The notes: generated from the sequence alone by a model not told the origin. DNA of 45,137 bases from Deinococcus terrestris (GCF_009377345.1 NZ_WBSL01000015.1:1-45137); one strand, 5' to 3'; counted from the stretch's first letter, positions 26,829 through 35,710 are shown. Translations and numbers: made by a program.

Positions 26829-26857
26829 TTGATGCGGATTGATGTTCGTTATAGGGT
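26829..26857 (+). promoter_or_regulatory. Promoter of the replication operon
   Basis: TTGATG (26829-26834) and TAGGGT (26852-26857) are 17 bases apart, close to a consensus sigma-70-type promoter. The -10 box ends 5 bases before the ATG at 26863, so transcription would start at or next to that codon (leaderless). Confidence 0.6.
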
Positions 26858-26862
26858 GGGGC

Positions 26863-27777
26863 ATGAACGCGGTCGACCTCCCCCTGCTGGGTGAGCCACC
26901 GGAACCCCAGTCCCTGCTGGCGACCGAGGTGGTGCGCCACACCCTCAGCCTGCCCAGGGGCGTCTCGGAGTACTTCGCGGCGCAGGGGCGGCCGCTGGGG
27001 CTGAGCGGGGCCTCCATGATGGCGCTGGTGCTCAGCCGTCTGACCCACCAACTCGCCCTGCCCACGGCGCCGCTGCAAGACACGCACCGGCGCCTGATCG
27101 CCTTGCTGTCCTGGCACGGCGCAGGGCCCGCCGACCTGGACCGCCTGCTGCCTCCCTCGGCGCGGGCGACCCCCCTGCCCTGGGCGACGCTCGCGAGCAA
27201 CGAGGCGGCGCTGGAGCTGTTGCAAAGGCGCGTGCCCGACTCCGGCACGGCCGCCTCTCCCACGCTCCTGGCCTACATCGCGGACGAGTGGCAGGTTGAG
27301 CCCGACTGGCTCCTCGGCGTCCAACCCCGTCCGGGCCGCGAGGTCCGTGTCCTGACGACTGGGGCCGCCTTGGCCGAGGCGCTCGCGGCGGACGTTCTTG
27401 AGCAGGCCGCCCACCACGGCAGCCTGGAACTGGCTCTGCTGACCAGCCCTCCCGGCGAGGTGCTGGCCGCCCTGCCCGGAAGTCTCCTGTTGCTGACTGC
27501 CTGCTACGGGGACCTCCCGGAGTTGCCCCGCCACCAGGTCCTCGCCCTCGTCGACGTCGCCGACCGTTCTCAGCTCGGCACCCTGCGCGAGCTGGCCCGG
27601 CGCGTCGCCGCCGGTTCCCCCGGCGTGCAGGTCACGGGCGAGCGGGTCGCCCCCGACGACTTCCAGGCCCTGGTCACCGGTCGGCGCCACATCGCCGAGG
27701 TCCGCCGCCAGGCCGCTCCCACCCGCTGGCCCGCCGACGAACTTCTCGAGCTTCATCAGCCGGGTGCCGCCGACTGA
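26863..27777 (+). CDS. Plasmid replication-module protein, family not recognised
   Basis: ATG 26863 is chosen over upstream TTG 26839 and ATG 26842 because of the promoter just before it. The 304-residue cytoplasmic protein has a first helical part with RGVSEYFAAQGRPLGLSGASMMALVLSRLTHQ and a middle segment TLLAYIADEWQVEPDWLLGVQP, whose end resembles the last helix of Xre-type helix-turn-helix proteins (xxYFxVxPDWLLG). The C-terminal half is alpha-beta (LELALLTSPPGEVLAALPGSLLLLTACYGD). It is the first gene before repA, separated from the next by 23 bases. A copy-control or partition role is plausible, but no ParA Walker motif or ParB motif is seen. Confidence 0.7.
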   Translation: MNAVDLPLLGEPPEPQSLLATEVVRHTLSLPRGVSEYFAAQGRPLGLSGASMMALVLSRLTHQLALPTAPLQDTHRRLIALLSWHGAGPADLDRLLPPSARATPLPWATLASNEAALELLQRRVPDSGTAASPTLLAYIADEWQVEPDWLLGVQPRPGREVRVLTTGAALAEALAADVLEQAAHHGSLELALLTSPPGEVLAALPGSLLLLTACYGDLPELPRHQVLALVDVADRSQLGTLRELARRVAAGSPGVQVTGERVAPDDFQALVTGRRHIAEVRRQAAPTRWPADELLELHQPGAAD

Positions 27778-27800
27778 CGGCCCCACTCCAGGAGACCCAG

Positions 27801-28352
27801 ATGACCGATCCCTTCACCGCCTACCGTGACGCCGTGGCCACCATGAAGGTGCCGCTGCTGGAGAGTCCCCTGCGTCCCGTGATCAGCGGCCTGACCGTCG
27901 AGGCCCCCTCACGCCACAGCCAGGTGCGGCTGCATGTCACCTTGCAGGGCAGCCTCCCGGTGGCCGCTCTGCTCGGCGACGAGACGTTCCGGAGCCTGCT
28001 GGCCCCCATGCTGACTCCGGAGGACGTGGAGCGTGGCCAGGTGCAGTTCGAGCATGTCGACCTGGCCACGCTGCAATACAGCACCCGCGTGACCGGCGTC
28101 GATGTCGGCGCGGCGGCCCTGCTGGAGGCCGTGGTTCGGGAGTACGTGCAGAGGCTGCGCTCCCGGGGTGAGGTGCAGGCCGGTCTGCACGCCCCTGTGA
28201 AGCACACGGAGGCGGAAGTCGCCGCCAGCAGCAGCCTCAACCCTCAGTGGCGTGAGCCGGTCCTCACCGCCCACGGCCCCGTGTCCCTGTCTCAACCGGA
28301 GACCGGAGTTGAGCCAGAAGCCCTGAGCGGCAACGGGTCGCCCCCCTTCTGA
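27801..28352 (+). CDS. Hypothetical protein of the rep operon
   Basis: This 183-residue cytoplasmic protein has an AGGAGACCC ribosome-binding site before ATG 27801. It has an alpha-beta first half (RPVISGLTVEAPSRHSQVRLHVTLQGSLPVAALLGDETFRSLLAPMLTPEDVE) and a helix ending ALLEAVVREYVQRLRS; the last 45 residues are Ser/Pro/Glu-rich and probably disordered. The stop overlaps an in-frame upstream ATG of the repA frame (TGATG). No family recognised. Its position between the operon promoter and repA suggests a role in replication control or partition. Confidence 0.65.
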   Translation: MTDPFTAYRDAVATMKVPLLESPLRPVISGLTVEAPSRHSQVRLHVTLQGSLPVAALLGDETFRSLLAPMLTPEDVERGQVQFEHVDLATLQYSTRVTGVDVGAAALLEAVVREYVQRLRSRGEVQAGLHAPVKHTEAEVAASSSLNPQWREPVLTAHGPVSLSQPETGVEPEALSGNGSPPF

Positions 28353-28403
28353 TGGCCGCCTCGAAGGGGCGGGGGCGCGCCGGTTCTTCGGCGGCACCCA
28401 CGC

Positions 28404-28430
28404 TGGACAAAACCACGTCCTCCGTACACT
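28404..28430 (+). promoter_or_regulatory. Possible internal promoter before repA
   Basis: TGGACA (28404-28409) and TACACT (28425-28430) are separated by 15 bases, a little short but otherwise good. Transcription from here would start near 28437 and give a short leader with GGGAAGGGG before ATG 28460. It lies inside the open frame that begins at ATG 28352, so it favours 28460 as the RepA start. Confidence 0.4.
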
Positions 28431-28459
28431 TCCCGCATGGAGACGGCAGGGAAGGGGAC

Positions 28460-29830
28460 ATGTTGAGGGGGCATGACGAGAAGAATGTCGCGTCCCTGAT
28501 TTTCGTTCCAACTCAGGAACGGCTGCCTGAGGACATGCTGCGGCTCGAACGCATCGTGTTTCGCCCCAGCGGCCAGCCCGCCCGGATCGTCTGCGTCGGC
28601 GTGGCCGACATCGGGCTCGCCCGTGGCAGCGACAACGATCTGCTGGTCGCCTTGATCAACACCTACATCGAGGCGGGCTGCCCAGCAGACGGGGTCATCA
28701 CCACCACGGCCTATGCCCTGCTGAAGCTGGCCGGCCTGGACACCGGCGGTCAACACTACCAGGCGCTGGGGCAGGGTCTGGAGCGGATGCTGCACACCAC
28801 CTACCACGTGACGGACGGGTGGTTCGACGTGCGGGAGAAGCGCTACACCACCGTGTCCTTCCGGATCATCGACAACCTGAGCCGCACCCACGGCGAGCCC
28901 GAAAAAGGGCGAATTCGCCTCGACCGCCGTTCGACGTTGCGGATTCGGCTGAACGAGGAGATCACCAAGAGCATCAACGCCGGGTACATCAAGCCCCTGA
29001 ACCTCACGGTCTACCAACATCTGCCCTCGGTCGGGTCGCGCGCGCTCTACCGCCTGCTGGACGTGTACCTCGATGAGGCGGCCGGGCGGGGCGACTCAAA
29101 GCCGTACCGGGTGGTGGTCCCGATGATGGCCCTCGCGGAGAGTTGTGGCCTGCTGGGGCGCCGGACCGACCATGTCCGCAAGTCGCTGGAGAGCATGCAC
29201 GCCCCCCTCCTGGGCATCGGGTATCTCCAGGAGGTGGACTTCATCGGGCGGGGCAGCAAGACCACCGTGCAGTACACGTACGGCGAGGCCAGCTCCCCGA
29301 TCAACCCGGAGCACGTGGCGCGGTTGACCCGGTACGGAGTGCACCGGGGCGTGGCCGAGAAGTACGTCCGCAACCTGGGTGACGACGTGCTCCCGGTGAT
29401 CGAGAAGTTCGAGGAGCGTCGGCGAACAGGGGAGAAGATCAACAATGAGGGCGGGTACCTCTCCAAACTGCTGAAGGAGGCCGCCTCCATCGTCGAGGAG
29501 GCCCGGGTCGGAGCCCTGAGGGCACAGGAGGTGCAGCGCACCCGCAAGGCCGCCCAGGGGGCTCAGGGCAAGGCGGAGGCGGAGCAACACCAGCTCTTCG
29601 AGGCCCAGCGCCAGAGTGTGCTGGAGGCCACCCCGGACGCGGCCCTGGAGGTGGTGCTGTCTCCCTTCAAGGCCAAGCAGCTCGAGCGCCGTGGGCTCAG
29701 CTTGCAGGAACTGGACCAGGTGCGGTCCCGGGTCCTGGAAGGCCGGGTCACCGCCCTGGAGATGGACGCCGCGGTGAACCGGGCGTTGATGTCGCCTGGA
29801 GGCCTGGAAGCGCTCCGTCAGCTGCTGTGA
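28460..29830 (+). CDS. repA: Plasmid replication initiator protein (RepA-like)
   Basis: This 456-residue initiator is of the replication initiator protein A type found on Deinococcus plasmids. After the start come GHDEKNVASLIFVPTQERLPEDM and an alpha-beta first winged-helix region (ALINTYIEAGCPADGVITTTAYALLKLAGL...GLERMLHTTYHVTDGWFD). A second follows, with RSTLRIRLNEEITKSINAGYIKPLNLTVYQHLPSVGSRALYRLLDVY, typical of such initiators. The C-terminal 130 residues are charged helices, perhaps a coiled coil. It should bind the iterons starting 139 bases downstream. ATG 28352 is an alternative start adding 36 residues of low-complexity sequence; 28460 has the better ribosome-binding site and start of homology. 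Confidence 0.85.
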   Translation: MLRGHDEKNVASLIFVPTQERLPEDMLRLERIVFRPSGQPARIVCVGVADIGLARGSDNDLLVALINTYIEAGCPADGVITTTAYALLKLAGLDTGGQHYQALGQGLERMLHTTYHVTDGWFDVREKRYTTVSFRIIDNLSRTHGEPEKGRIRLDRRSTLRIRLNEEITKSINAGYIKPLNLTVYQHLPSVGSRALYRLLDVYLDEAAGRGDSKPYRVVVPMMALAESCGLLGRRTDHVRKSLESMHAPLLGIGYLQEVDFIGRGSKTTVQYTYGEASSPINPEHVARLTRYGVHRGVAEKYVRNLGDDVLPVIEKFEERRRTGEKINNEGGYLSKLLKEAASIVEEARVGALRAQEVQRTRKAAQGAQGKAEAEQHQLFEAQRQSVLEATPDAALEVVLSPFKAKQLERRGLSLQELDQVRSRVLEGRVTALEMDAAVNRALMSPGGLEALRQLL

Positions 29831-29969
29831 GCTGGACCTGACCTGGGACCGAGGCGCTTCGCTCTCAGCCTCGGGGGATCTGTCGCCCGTGTGTTCCCCA
29901 CCGGGAGCGGGTGGAACCGCCCTGGTGTTCTCTGTGACCAGAGCGCATTGAAATCCTAGACGCCGGGTA

Positions 29970-30289
29970 TCGGGTAACTTCGGGGGTTTGACGGCCCAAG
30001 CTCTCGGGTAACTTCGGGGAAATTCCCGGTTTTTGCCCTTCAGAACGCCAAGCGGCTCCTCCGGCAGACACCATCGGGTAACTTCGGGAGTTTGGCCGCC
30101 GGACTATCGGGTAACTTCGGGAATTTTGACGCTGTGTATCGGGTAACTTCGGGAGTTGAGTGGCGCAAACTGTCGGGTAACTTCGGGGAAAAGTATCGGG
30201 TAACTTCGGGAGTTTGGTCGCCGGACTATCGGGTAACTTCGGGGAAAAGTATCGGGTAACTTCGGGGAAAGTGTCGGGTAACTTCGGGG
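29970..30289 (+). repeat. Ten direct iterons (core TCGGGTAACTTCGGG)
   Basis: Ten copies of a perfect 15-base core, all in one orientation, start at 29970, 30004, 30074, 30107, 30139, 30173, 30196, 30229, 30252 and 30274. Most are preceded by A or G and followed by G or A. Start-to-start distances are 34, 70, 33, 32, 34, 23, 33, 23 and 22, so nearly all are about two or three helical turns, placing the copies on one face of the DNA. This is the expected binding array for the RepA-like protein and marks the origin and copy-control/incompatibility locus. Confidence 0.93.
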
Positions 30290-30800
30290 AAAAACAGAAA
30301 AAAAGCCGTCCTGGACGATGGGCCGTGCGCTCCTATGATGATGTCATCAATCTTTTAGAGTCTTTAAGAAGAAACAACATCAATCAGCGGTCGCCGGTTC
30401 GCCAAGAGCAGGATTGTCGCTGGCCCTCACCAGGGAAACCGTCATGCACCTATCCCGCCTGCCAGTCTCCGACCGGCCTCTTTCCCCTGGATGTCGCCTC
30501 AGAGGTGGTCACGCTCGCGTCCGGTCTCACCTCCGTGTTGCCTCCTTCGGTGCAGGTGACTTTTCATCGGCCGCCGCCTGCCCTGTATCCGTGGTGGGGG
30601 AGGGGCCGTCGCAGCCCCCCTTGCTGGCCCGGGCAGGTTCCCTCAGCCTCGTCGTGGCCCCGGGCGTGAGCGACGCAGAGTACCGCTGCTGCTCACCGCT
30701 CACCCGGGGCATCTGGGACTCCGGCGCGTCGACAGCGAGGAGGCCCTTGCCCAAGTGCTGCGTCAGGCCTGAGTCTGACCATGTTCGCAAACTTACTTAA

Positions 30801-30955
30801 GAATATGCGCTCAGCCTAAGTGGGTGACTTTGCTTCTGCCGCTCCCGTTTTTAAATTGGGAGGTGTACCTCGCCTTGCCCTTCTTCTTTCGCTTTGGCCT
30901 AGGCTGAGGCGTGCTGTTTGTTTGAAGGAGGGAGAGGGTGCTTAAGCGCATATTC
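30801..30955. repeat. Interrupted inverted repeat before the recombinase-like gene
   Basis: The left arm is GAATATGCGCTCAGCCTA (30801-30818). Its reverse complement occurs in two pieces on the right: TAGGCTGAG (30900-30908) and GCGCATATTC (30946-30955), separated by 37 bases. Both outer arms abut CTTAA (30796-30800 and 30941-30945). The second piece lies just upstream of the recombinase-like gene. It may be a recombination or resolution site, or a binding site for that protein. Confidence 0.55.
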
Positions 30956-30967
30956 CTAGATAGGTAT

Positions 30968-30973
30968 TACACT
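30968..30973 (+). promoter_or_regulatory. Leaderless-type -10 box TACACT
   Basis: TACACT ends 5 bases before GTG 30979 (and 8 before ATG 30982). The box overlaps ACACTGCGGTGT, a short ACAC/GTGT inverted repeat (30969-30980) that could be an operator for autoregulation. Confidence 0.45.
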
Positions 30974-30978
30974 GCGGT

Positions 30979-31923
<945 letters not shown>

Positions 31924-32014
31924 GGAGAGTGCTGTTGAAGGGGTGCGTGGGGAAGCGGTCCAGATGCTCAAATGTGCGCCATCAAAAGCAGCAACCGGTG
32001 CTGTGTCGAAAAAC

Positions 32015-32051
32015 TTTCACCAAAAATGCTATGCTCAACGATGTAGTGAAA
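32015..32051 (+). promoter_or_regulatory. Putative promoter/operator of the AbiE-like locus
   Basis: TTTCAC (32015-32020) and GTGAAA (32046-32051) form an inverted repeat around a -10-like TATGCT (32030-32035). AbiEi-type antitoxins are known to repress their own operon through inverted repeats in the promoter, so this could be the operator. If the -10 is real, the true start may be GTG 32046 instead of ATG 32031. Confidence 0.4.
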
Positions 32052-33209
32052 CCAACCTCCCCAGTGAAATTCACTTCCTCGTCCGAGCAGCGACGAGAAG
32101 TGTTCCAGCGGCTTGGTGCGGCACTGGAGCGCATTCCTGGATTCAAGCCCCTGAGGTCAGACCGTGCCCTTCCCAGTGAGGGTGGCCCCGCCGGGTGGTT
32201 CGAGTTCCAGGTGGGCAAGAGACACCACCGCCTCCAATTCGTTGTGCTGCCCGCTGGCTACCCAAAGCGAGTGCAGACGGCAATGGAAGAATTGGAAGCG
32301 AACCCGTTGCCCGGCCAGACGCCCGACACCTACACCGTCCTCGTCGCCTCCTGGTTCTCGCCAGAGACGGTCACCCTCTGCGCGGAGCGTGGCTACGGCA
32401 CCCTCGATTTCAGCGGGAACTATCGCCTGCACTTTGGTCACGTGTTCCTCGAGCGGGTCGGGGCGCCCCCACCTGCCTCCGAACAGCGTCAGGCCGCCTC
32501 GGTGTTCGCCCCGAAGTCGGCACGCATTCTGCGAGCGCTCCTGGCCGTCCCGGAACACCCCTGGAAGGTCACCGAGTTGACGGCCGTGACCGGGGTCAGT
32601 GCTGGCCTGGTGAGTCGGGTGCGGCAGCAACTCCTCGAGCGGCAGTGGGTCGAGGAGGTGCCGGGCGGCATCCGCCTGCTGGCTCCCGAACCGCTGCTGA
32701 GTGCCTGGGCCGAACAGGGCAAGGATGTGGAGGCGCGCCTCTATAGGGGGTACACCCTGCTGCACGGCCAAGCCCTGGGGGCCCGGCTCCTGCGCGTCAT
32801 GCAAGGGCCGAACGCGGGAGAACAGGTCATTGCGGCCGGTGTCTCGGCTGCACAATGGATGGCCCCCTTCTTGAGAGAGTCCCGCGAGCAGTTCTACGTC
32901 ACGGAGAAGGGGTTTGACCTTGTCCGTGACGAACTCGACCTCGAGCCGCAGGCGACTGGGGAGAACATCGTCCTCAGGGTCGTGGAGGAACCCGAAGTCT
33001 TCTTCGACCGCGTCCAGCCGAGCCCCCTGAGCTGGACGACCAGCCCGGTACAGACGTACCTCGACCTCCGCCGCGAGGGCGAATGGGGTGAGGAGGCCGC
33101 CGAGCATCTGCGGCAGAAGTACCTGCTTCCCCTGATTCACGGGGAGATCCCCGCGCCCGTGTCCCCCCTCCGCGAACGGCTTGAGGCCCTCCAGAGGCAA
33201 CGAGCATGA
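32031..33209 (+). CDS. Type IV toxin-antitoxin AbiEi-family antitoxin
   Basis: The 392-residue product (ATG 32031; 387 from GTG 32046) has an N-terminal region with TVLVASWFSPETVTLCAERGYGTLDFSGNYRL, the GxxxLDxSGNxRL phrase of larger AbiEi-like antitoxins. A winged helix-turn-helix follows (ARILRALLAVPEHPWKVTELTAVTGVSAGLVSRVRQQLLERQWVEE), and a C-terminal domain ends SPVQTYLDLRREGEWGEEAAEHLR, the family's signature VQxYLDL...GEEAAExLR. It represses its operon and neutralises an AbiEii nucleotidyltransferase in known systems. Its stop overlaps the toxin ATG by 4 bases. The antitoxin looks intact although the toxin is broken. Confidence 0.85.
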   Translation: MLNDVVKPTSPVKFTSSSEQRREVFQRLGAALERIPGFKPLRSDRALPSEGGPAGWFEFQVGKRHHRLQFVVLPAGYPKRVQTAMEELEANPLPGQTPDTYTVLVASWFSPETVTLCAERGYGTLDFSGNYRLHFGHVFLERVGAPPPASEQRQAASVFAPKSARILRALLAVPEHPWKVTELTAVTGVSAGLVSRVRQQLLERQWVEEVPGGIRLLAPEPLLSAWAEQGKDVEARLYRGYTLLHGQALGARLLRVMQGPNAGEQVIAAGVSAAQWMAPFLRESREQFYVTEKGFDLVRDELDLEPQATGENIVLRVVEEPEVFFDRVQPSPLSWTTSPVQTYLDLRREGEWGEEAAEHLRQKYLLPLIHGEIPAPVSPLRERLEALQRQRA

Positions 33210-34008
33210 CCGAGCCCACCTCTGCCGAGCAGTACGGCGACCGGGGCAACGAGGCCACGCGGCGGGTCCTGCTGGACCTGGCGCATGTGCTGGGCGCCTA
33301 CCTCGACCGCCTCGTCGTGATCGGGGGCATCGTGCCCACGTTGCTGTTGGAGGGGGCGGAGATGCCGCACGTTGGCACGTTGGACATCGATCTGACCCTG
33401 GACGCGGAGGCGCTTCGGGAGGACGACGAGTACGCGCGGATGATCGAGCTGCTGGAGGAAAGCGGCTACATGCACAATGTCGAGGACAGCGCCCCTGACC
33501 TGCGGCCCTTTCAAGGGGCACCCGGCTGACGAAGCACCGCCCGCCCCTGGTTCCGGCGTTGCGGGTGCAGGAGATCGACGGCGGGCGCCTCGCGCTCGAC
33601 CAGACGGTGGAGTACCGCATTCAAGGCCGGACGCCGGAGGGCTGGACGGATCAAGCACGGTTGCGCGTAGTAAGCATCCCGGCCTTCCTGGCTCTCAAGG
33701 GGAACGCCCTGGGGCGGCGGCGCAAACAGAAAGACGCCTACGACGTGTACTACGTCATCCACAACTACCCCGAGGGCCTGGACGTGCTCGTGGAGGCCTG
33801 CCGCGACCTCCTGCCGGACCCGCTGGTACAGGGTGCGTTCCGCCAGATCGCCGAGAAGTTCGGGACGGCCGAGTCCTACGGCCCGGGAACGGTGAGTACC
33901 TTCCTGCGCTCCCGGTTGCCGCTCGGCTTCACGGAGGAGCAGGTGCGGGTGGACGCCTACCGTCAGGTCTCCGCGTGGGCCCGGCGACTGGGGGTGTTCG
34001 GTGCCTGA
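33206..34008 (+). pseudogene. AbiEii-like nucleotidyltransferase toxin, disrupted
   Basis: The first frame (33206-33529, 107 residues) holds the nucleotidyltransferase core VVIGGIVPTLLLEG and HVGTLDIDLTLD (GG and DxD). It stops after LRPFQGAPG. The rest continues in another frame (open from 33499, first start TTG 33559, to 34008) with LRVVSIPAFLALKGNALGRRRKQKDAYDVYYVIHNYPEG, the conserved C-terminal K-x-x-A/KDAYDxYY region of AbiEii. In relatives about 25-30 residues containing a further acidic strand (VDFL-like) lie between these parts; they are absent here, so a deletion plus frameshift seems to have inactivated the toxin. The start overlaps the antitoxin stop. Confidence 0.8.
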
Positions 34009-34021
34009 CGAGGGGAGGGAC

Positions 34022-34210
34022 ATGAACGATCTGAAACTCCAGGAACTGGACGAGGGCGACCGTCAGGATTTCGCCCTCGCCGCTTCCCGCTCCCGTTGCT
34101 GCCCGGCAGGGGTCGAAAGCGAACACCCTGTCGTGCACCTGCTGCAACACCCCGAAGTGCGCCCCGAGCCGGAAGACGAACGCTCCGCCGAGACCACGTC
34201 GCGGGCCTGA
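34022..34210 (+). CDS. Small acidic hypothetical protein (62 aa)
   Basis: ATG 34022 is preceded by GAGGGGAGGGAC, a strong ribosome-binding site, only 13 bases after the toxin frame ends. The product begins MNDLKLQELDEGDRQDFALA and is acidic, with a low-complexity tail (EVRPEPEDERSAETTSRA). No family is recognised and coding character is only moderate. Confidence 0.4.
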   Translation: MNDLKLQELDEGDRQDFALAASRSRCCPAGVESEHPVVHLLQHPEVRPEPEDERSAETTSRA

Positions 34211-34391
34211 CCAGCGCCGGGAGTTGCCGGTTACTGAGCCCGCCGATCCTCCACACCCGAGAGATCGGTGGGGTGTGCTCGGTCTTCCCGACCAGCCGGT
34301 GTGGTGTGAAAATAGCGGTCACGGCGTGTCTTGAGCAAGCTGAGCTTTTGATCTGAATTAGAGGGAACCACCCGGCGCGGACACTGCGCTT

Positions 34392-34787
34392 ATGGCCTCC
34401 CCACCATCCTCTTCCTGGCGGCGCGGCGCGCGGTGGCTTGTTCTGTACCTCACCGCGGCCGTCCTCCTGATCGGCAGCGTGCTCGCGTTGGTGACGCATG
34501 GGCGGCTTCCGGTTTCCAGCCTGCCGGTCACGGTCTTCCTCCTGGGCCTGAGTGGCGCCGTTCTGGGGCTGGTCTTCACCTTCAGCCTCACCGGACCAGC
34601 CCTCAGTCGCCGCCGGGAGCTGGCCCTGGCCAGGGTCCTGGCCGACGTGACCGCTGGAAAGTACCGGGCCGCTCCCGACGAGGTGTGGCTGTTCAAGCGC
34701 CGCGGCTGGTGGACCCACACGCGTGAACTCACCTCACTCGGCCAGGCCGTGCTCGACGGGCGCAGGGGAGAGGAGCGCCGTGTCTGA
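34392..34787 (+). CDS. Two-helix membrane protein, hypothetical
   Basis: This 131-residue protein has two hydrophobic helices (about 13-34 and 44-67), then a cytosolic-looking helical part (SRRRELALARVLADVTAGKYRAAPDEVWLFKRRGWW). GACACT lies 6 bases before ATG 34392, in the leaderless promoter position. It is followed by a 29-codon frame and then a 271-residue gene, each overlapping its neighbour. Function unknown. Confidence 0.55.
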   Translation: MASPPSSSWRRGARWLVLYLTAAVLLIGSVLALVTHGRLPVSSLPVTVFLLGLSGAVLGLVFTFSLTGPALSRRRELALARVLADVTAGKYRAAPDEVWLFKRRGWWTHTRELTSLGQAVLDGRRGEERRV

Positions 34788-34869
34788 GGTGATCCGCGCG
34801 CAGGGCCTGGCCGAGGTCTCGACCAAGCTTGAATCCGGCGGTCACTCCCCGGTCAGGGGCTGGGCATGA
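34780..34869 (+). CDS. Possible 29-codon coupled micro-ORF
   Basis: GTG 34780 lies 8 bases inside the end of the membrane-protein gene and follows GGGGAGAGGAG. Its TGA overlaps the ATG of the next gene at 34866 (ATGA). The product would start with VSEVIRAQGLAEVSTKLESG. The double overlap suggests that it couples translation of its neighbours, but the peptide may have no role of its own. Confidence 0.35.
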   Translation: MSEVIRAQGLAEVSTKLESGGHSPVRGWA

Positions 34870-35681
34870 GGGCCTGGGAGCGGCGCCGATTGGAGGGTGG
34901 ACGGGAACGGGTGCAACGCTTTCTCTCGGCGGCGGAGCCGGTCCACGACGGAGCGACACTCCTGCTCTGCCTGCCGCCGGAGGTGCGTCCCCTGGCTCAG
35001 GCCCTGGGACGTGATCCAGACGCGGCGTATCAGCAACTCTGGAGCGACGGCTTTCTCCAGCTCGCCCCACCCGAACCGGAGCTGCCGACCGTGCACCGCG
35101 GCTGGCTCACCCTGCTCGCCAGCCTTCAGGATAGCCGGACGGGCGCGGCGACCGACAACCGCGCTCTGCGGGAGAAGGTGCTGGGCACGGTCCTGAATCA
35201 GGAAAGGTGCGCCCACCCTCCCCTGTGGACCTTGGGAGAGCCCTGGTTCGCCCTGCGGGTCCTGCACACCACGGTCGGCCCCTCCTGGGACCTGACGATG
35301 GTGAGCGGCGAGAGAAGCTGCACCTACGTGTTCGAGGTGCCGGACTGGGCCTGGGAGGACACCCACCTGCGCCCCGTCCGCCTACTGAACACGCCGGGCG
35401 AGACCTGGGCGCAGAGCGCGGTGGTGTTCTGCCCTTCGGAAGTGACGCAGGCCGAATTGCGCCGCCAGGTGAGGGCGCTCCTGGCCGTGTTCGACGAGGT
35501 GGTCGGTCGGACCTTCGGGCTGCGCCCCACGGCGGCGCAGATGGCGGCGATGCTCGGCACTCGGCATGGTCTGGACGTGACGGACCTCCCGCTGGAAATC
35601 GAGACGCACGACGTGCTGTGTCTGGACGAGCTGGCGCGCCCCGGCCTCGACACTCCGGCCTCCCGGGCGGCCCACCCATGA
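34866..35681 (+). CDS. Hypothetical protein (271 aa)
   Basis: This cytoplasmic protein has no signal peptide or membrane helix. It has an N-terminal alpha-beta part (GATLLLCLPPEVRPLAQALGRD), a Trp-rich middle (WTLGEPWFALRVLHTTVGPSWDLTMVSGERSCTYVFEVPDWAWED) and a final helical part (AELRRQVRALLAVFDEVVGRTFGLRPTAAQMAAML). No family recognised. ATG 34866 overlaps the stop of the short frame upstream, which ties it to the membrane-protein gene. Confidence 0.6.
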   Translation: MRAWERRRLEGGRERVQRFLSAAEPVHDGATLLLCLPPEVRPLAQALGRDPDAAYQQLWSDGFLQLAPPEPELPTVHRGWLTLLASLQDSRTGAATDNRALREKVLGTVLNQERCAHPPLWTLGEPWFALRVLHTTVGPSWDLTMVSGERSCTYVFEVPDWAWEDTHLRPVRLLNTPGETWAQSAVVFCPSEVTQAELRRQVRALLAVFDEVVGRTFGLRPTAAQMAAMLGTRHGLDVTDLPLEIETHDVLCLDELARPGLDTPASRAAHP

Positions 35682-35710
35682 TCCGGCGCGACCACGGGCG
35701 GGCCGCCCTC

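Larger units (their letters stand above)
30290..30978. other. Origin-proximal non-coding region with AT-rich tract
   Basis: These 689 bases have no convincing gene. Right after the last iteron comes a purine A-rich run (30290-30304), then a perfect 6-bp inverted repeat TGATGA/TCATCA (30336-30349) in an AT-rich stretch to about 30385 (CTTTTAGAGTCTTTAAGAAG); this is the best candidate for the unwinding element. No sequence close to a consensus DnaA box (TTATNCACA) was seen. The rest is GC-rich until another AT-rich stretch at 30785-30860. The inverted repeat at 30801-30955 is listed separately. Confidence 0.6.

Noticed and set aside
26626..26832. 68-codon frame with a hydrophobic helix before the rep operon
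   Set aside because: It overlaps the end of the exported-protein gene in another frame and has no start signals; the hydrophobic run is short and Ala/Gly-rich.
29970..30289. CRISPR array
   Set aside because: The repeat is only 15 bases with 7-19-base gaps that are not unique spacers, and it lies beside a rep gene: these are iterons.
30214..30800. Open frames over the iterons and downstream region
   Set aside because: They read through the repeats or are Pro/Ser/Arg-rich without start signals; the region is better explained as the origin.
29831..30978. DnaA boxes near the origin
   Set aside because: No match close to TTATNCACA was seen by eye on either strand; a relaxed box cannot be excluded.
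33496..33540. Programmed ribosomal frameshift in the AbiEii-like toxin
   Set aside because: No slippery heptamer was seen, and the two frames do not join without missing about 25-30 conserved residues, so a deletion is more likely.
33477..34025. Plus-strand frame of 182 codons across the toxin
   Set aside because: It is a third-frame shadow with Pro/Gly/Arg-rich composition; the toxin homology is in the other two frames.
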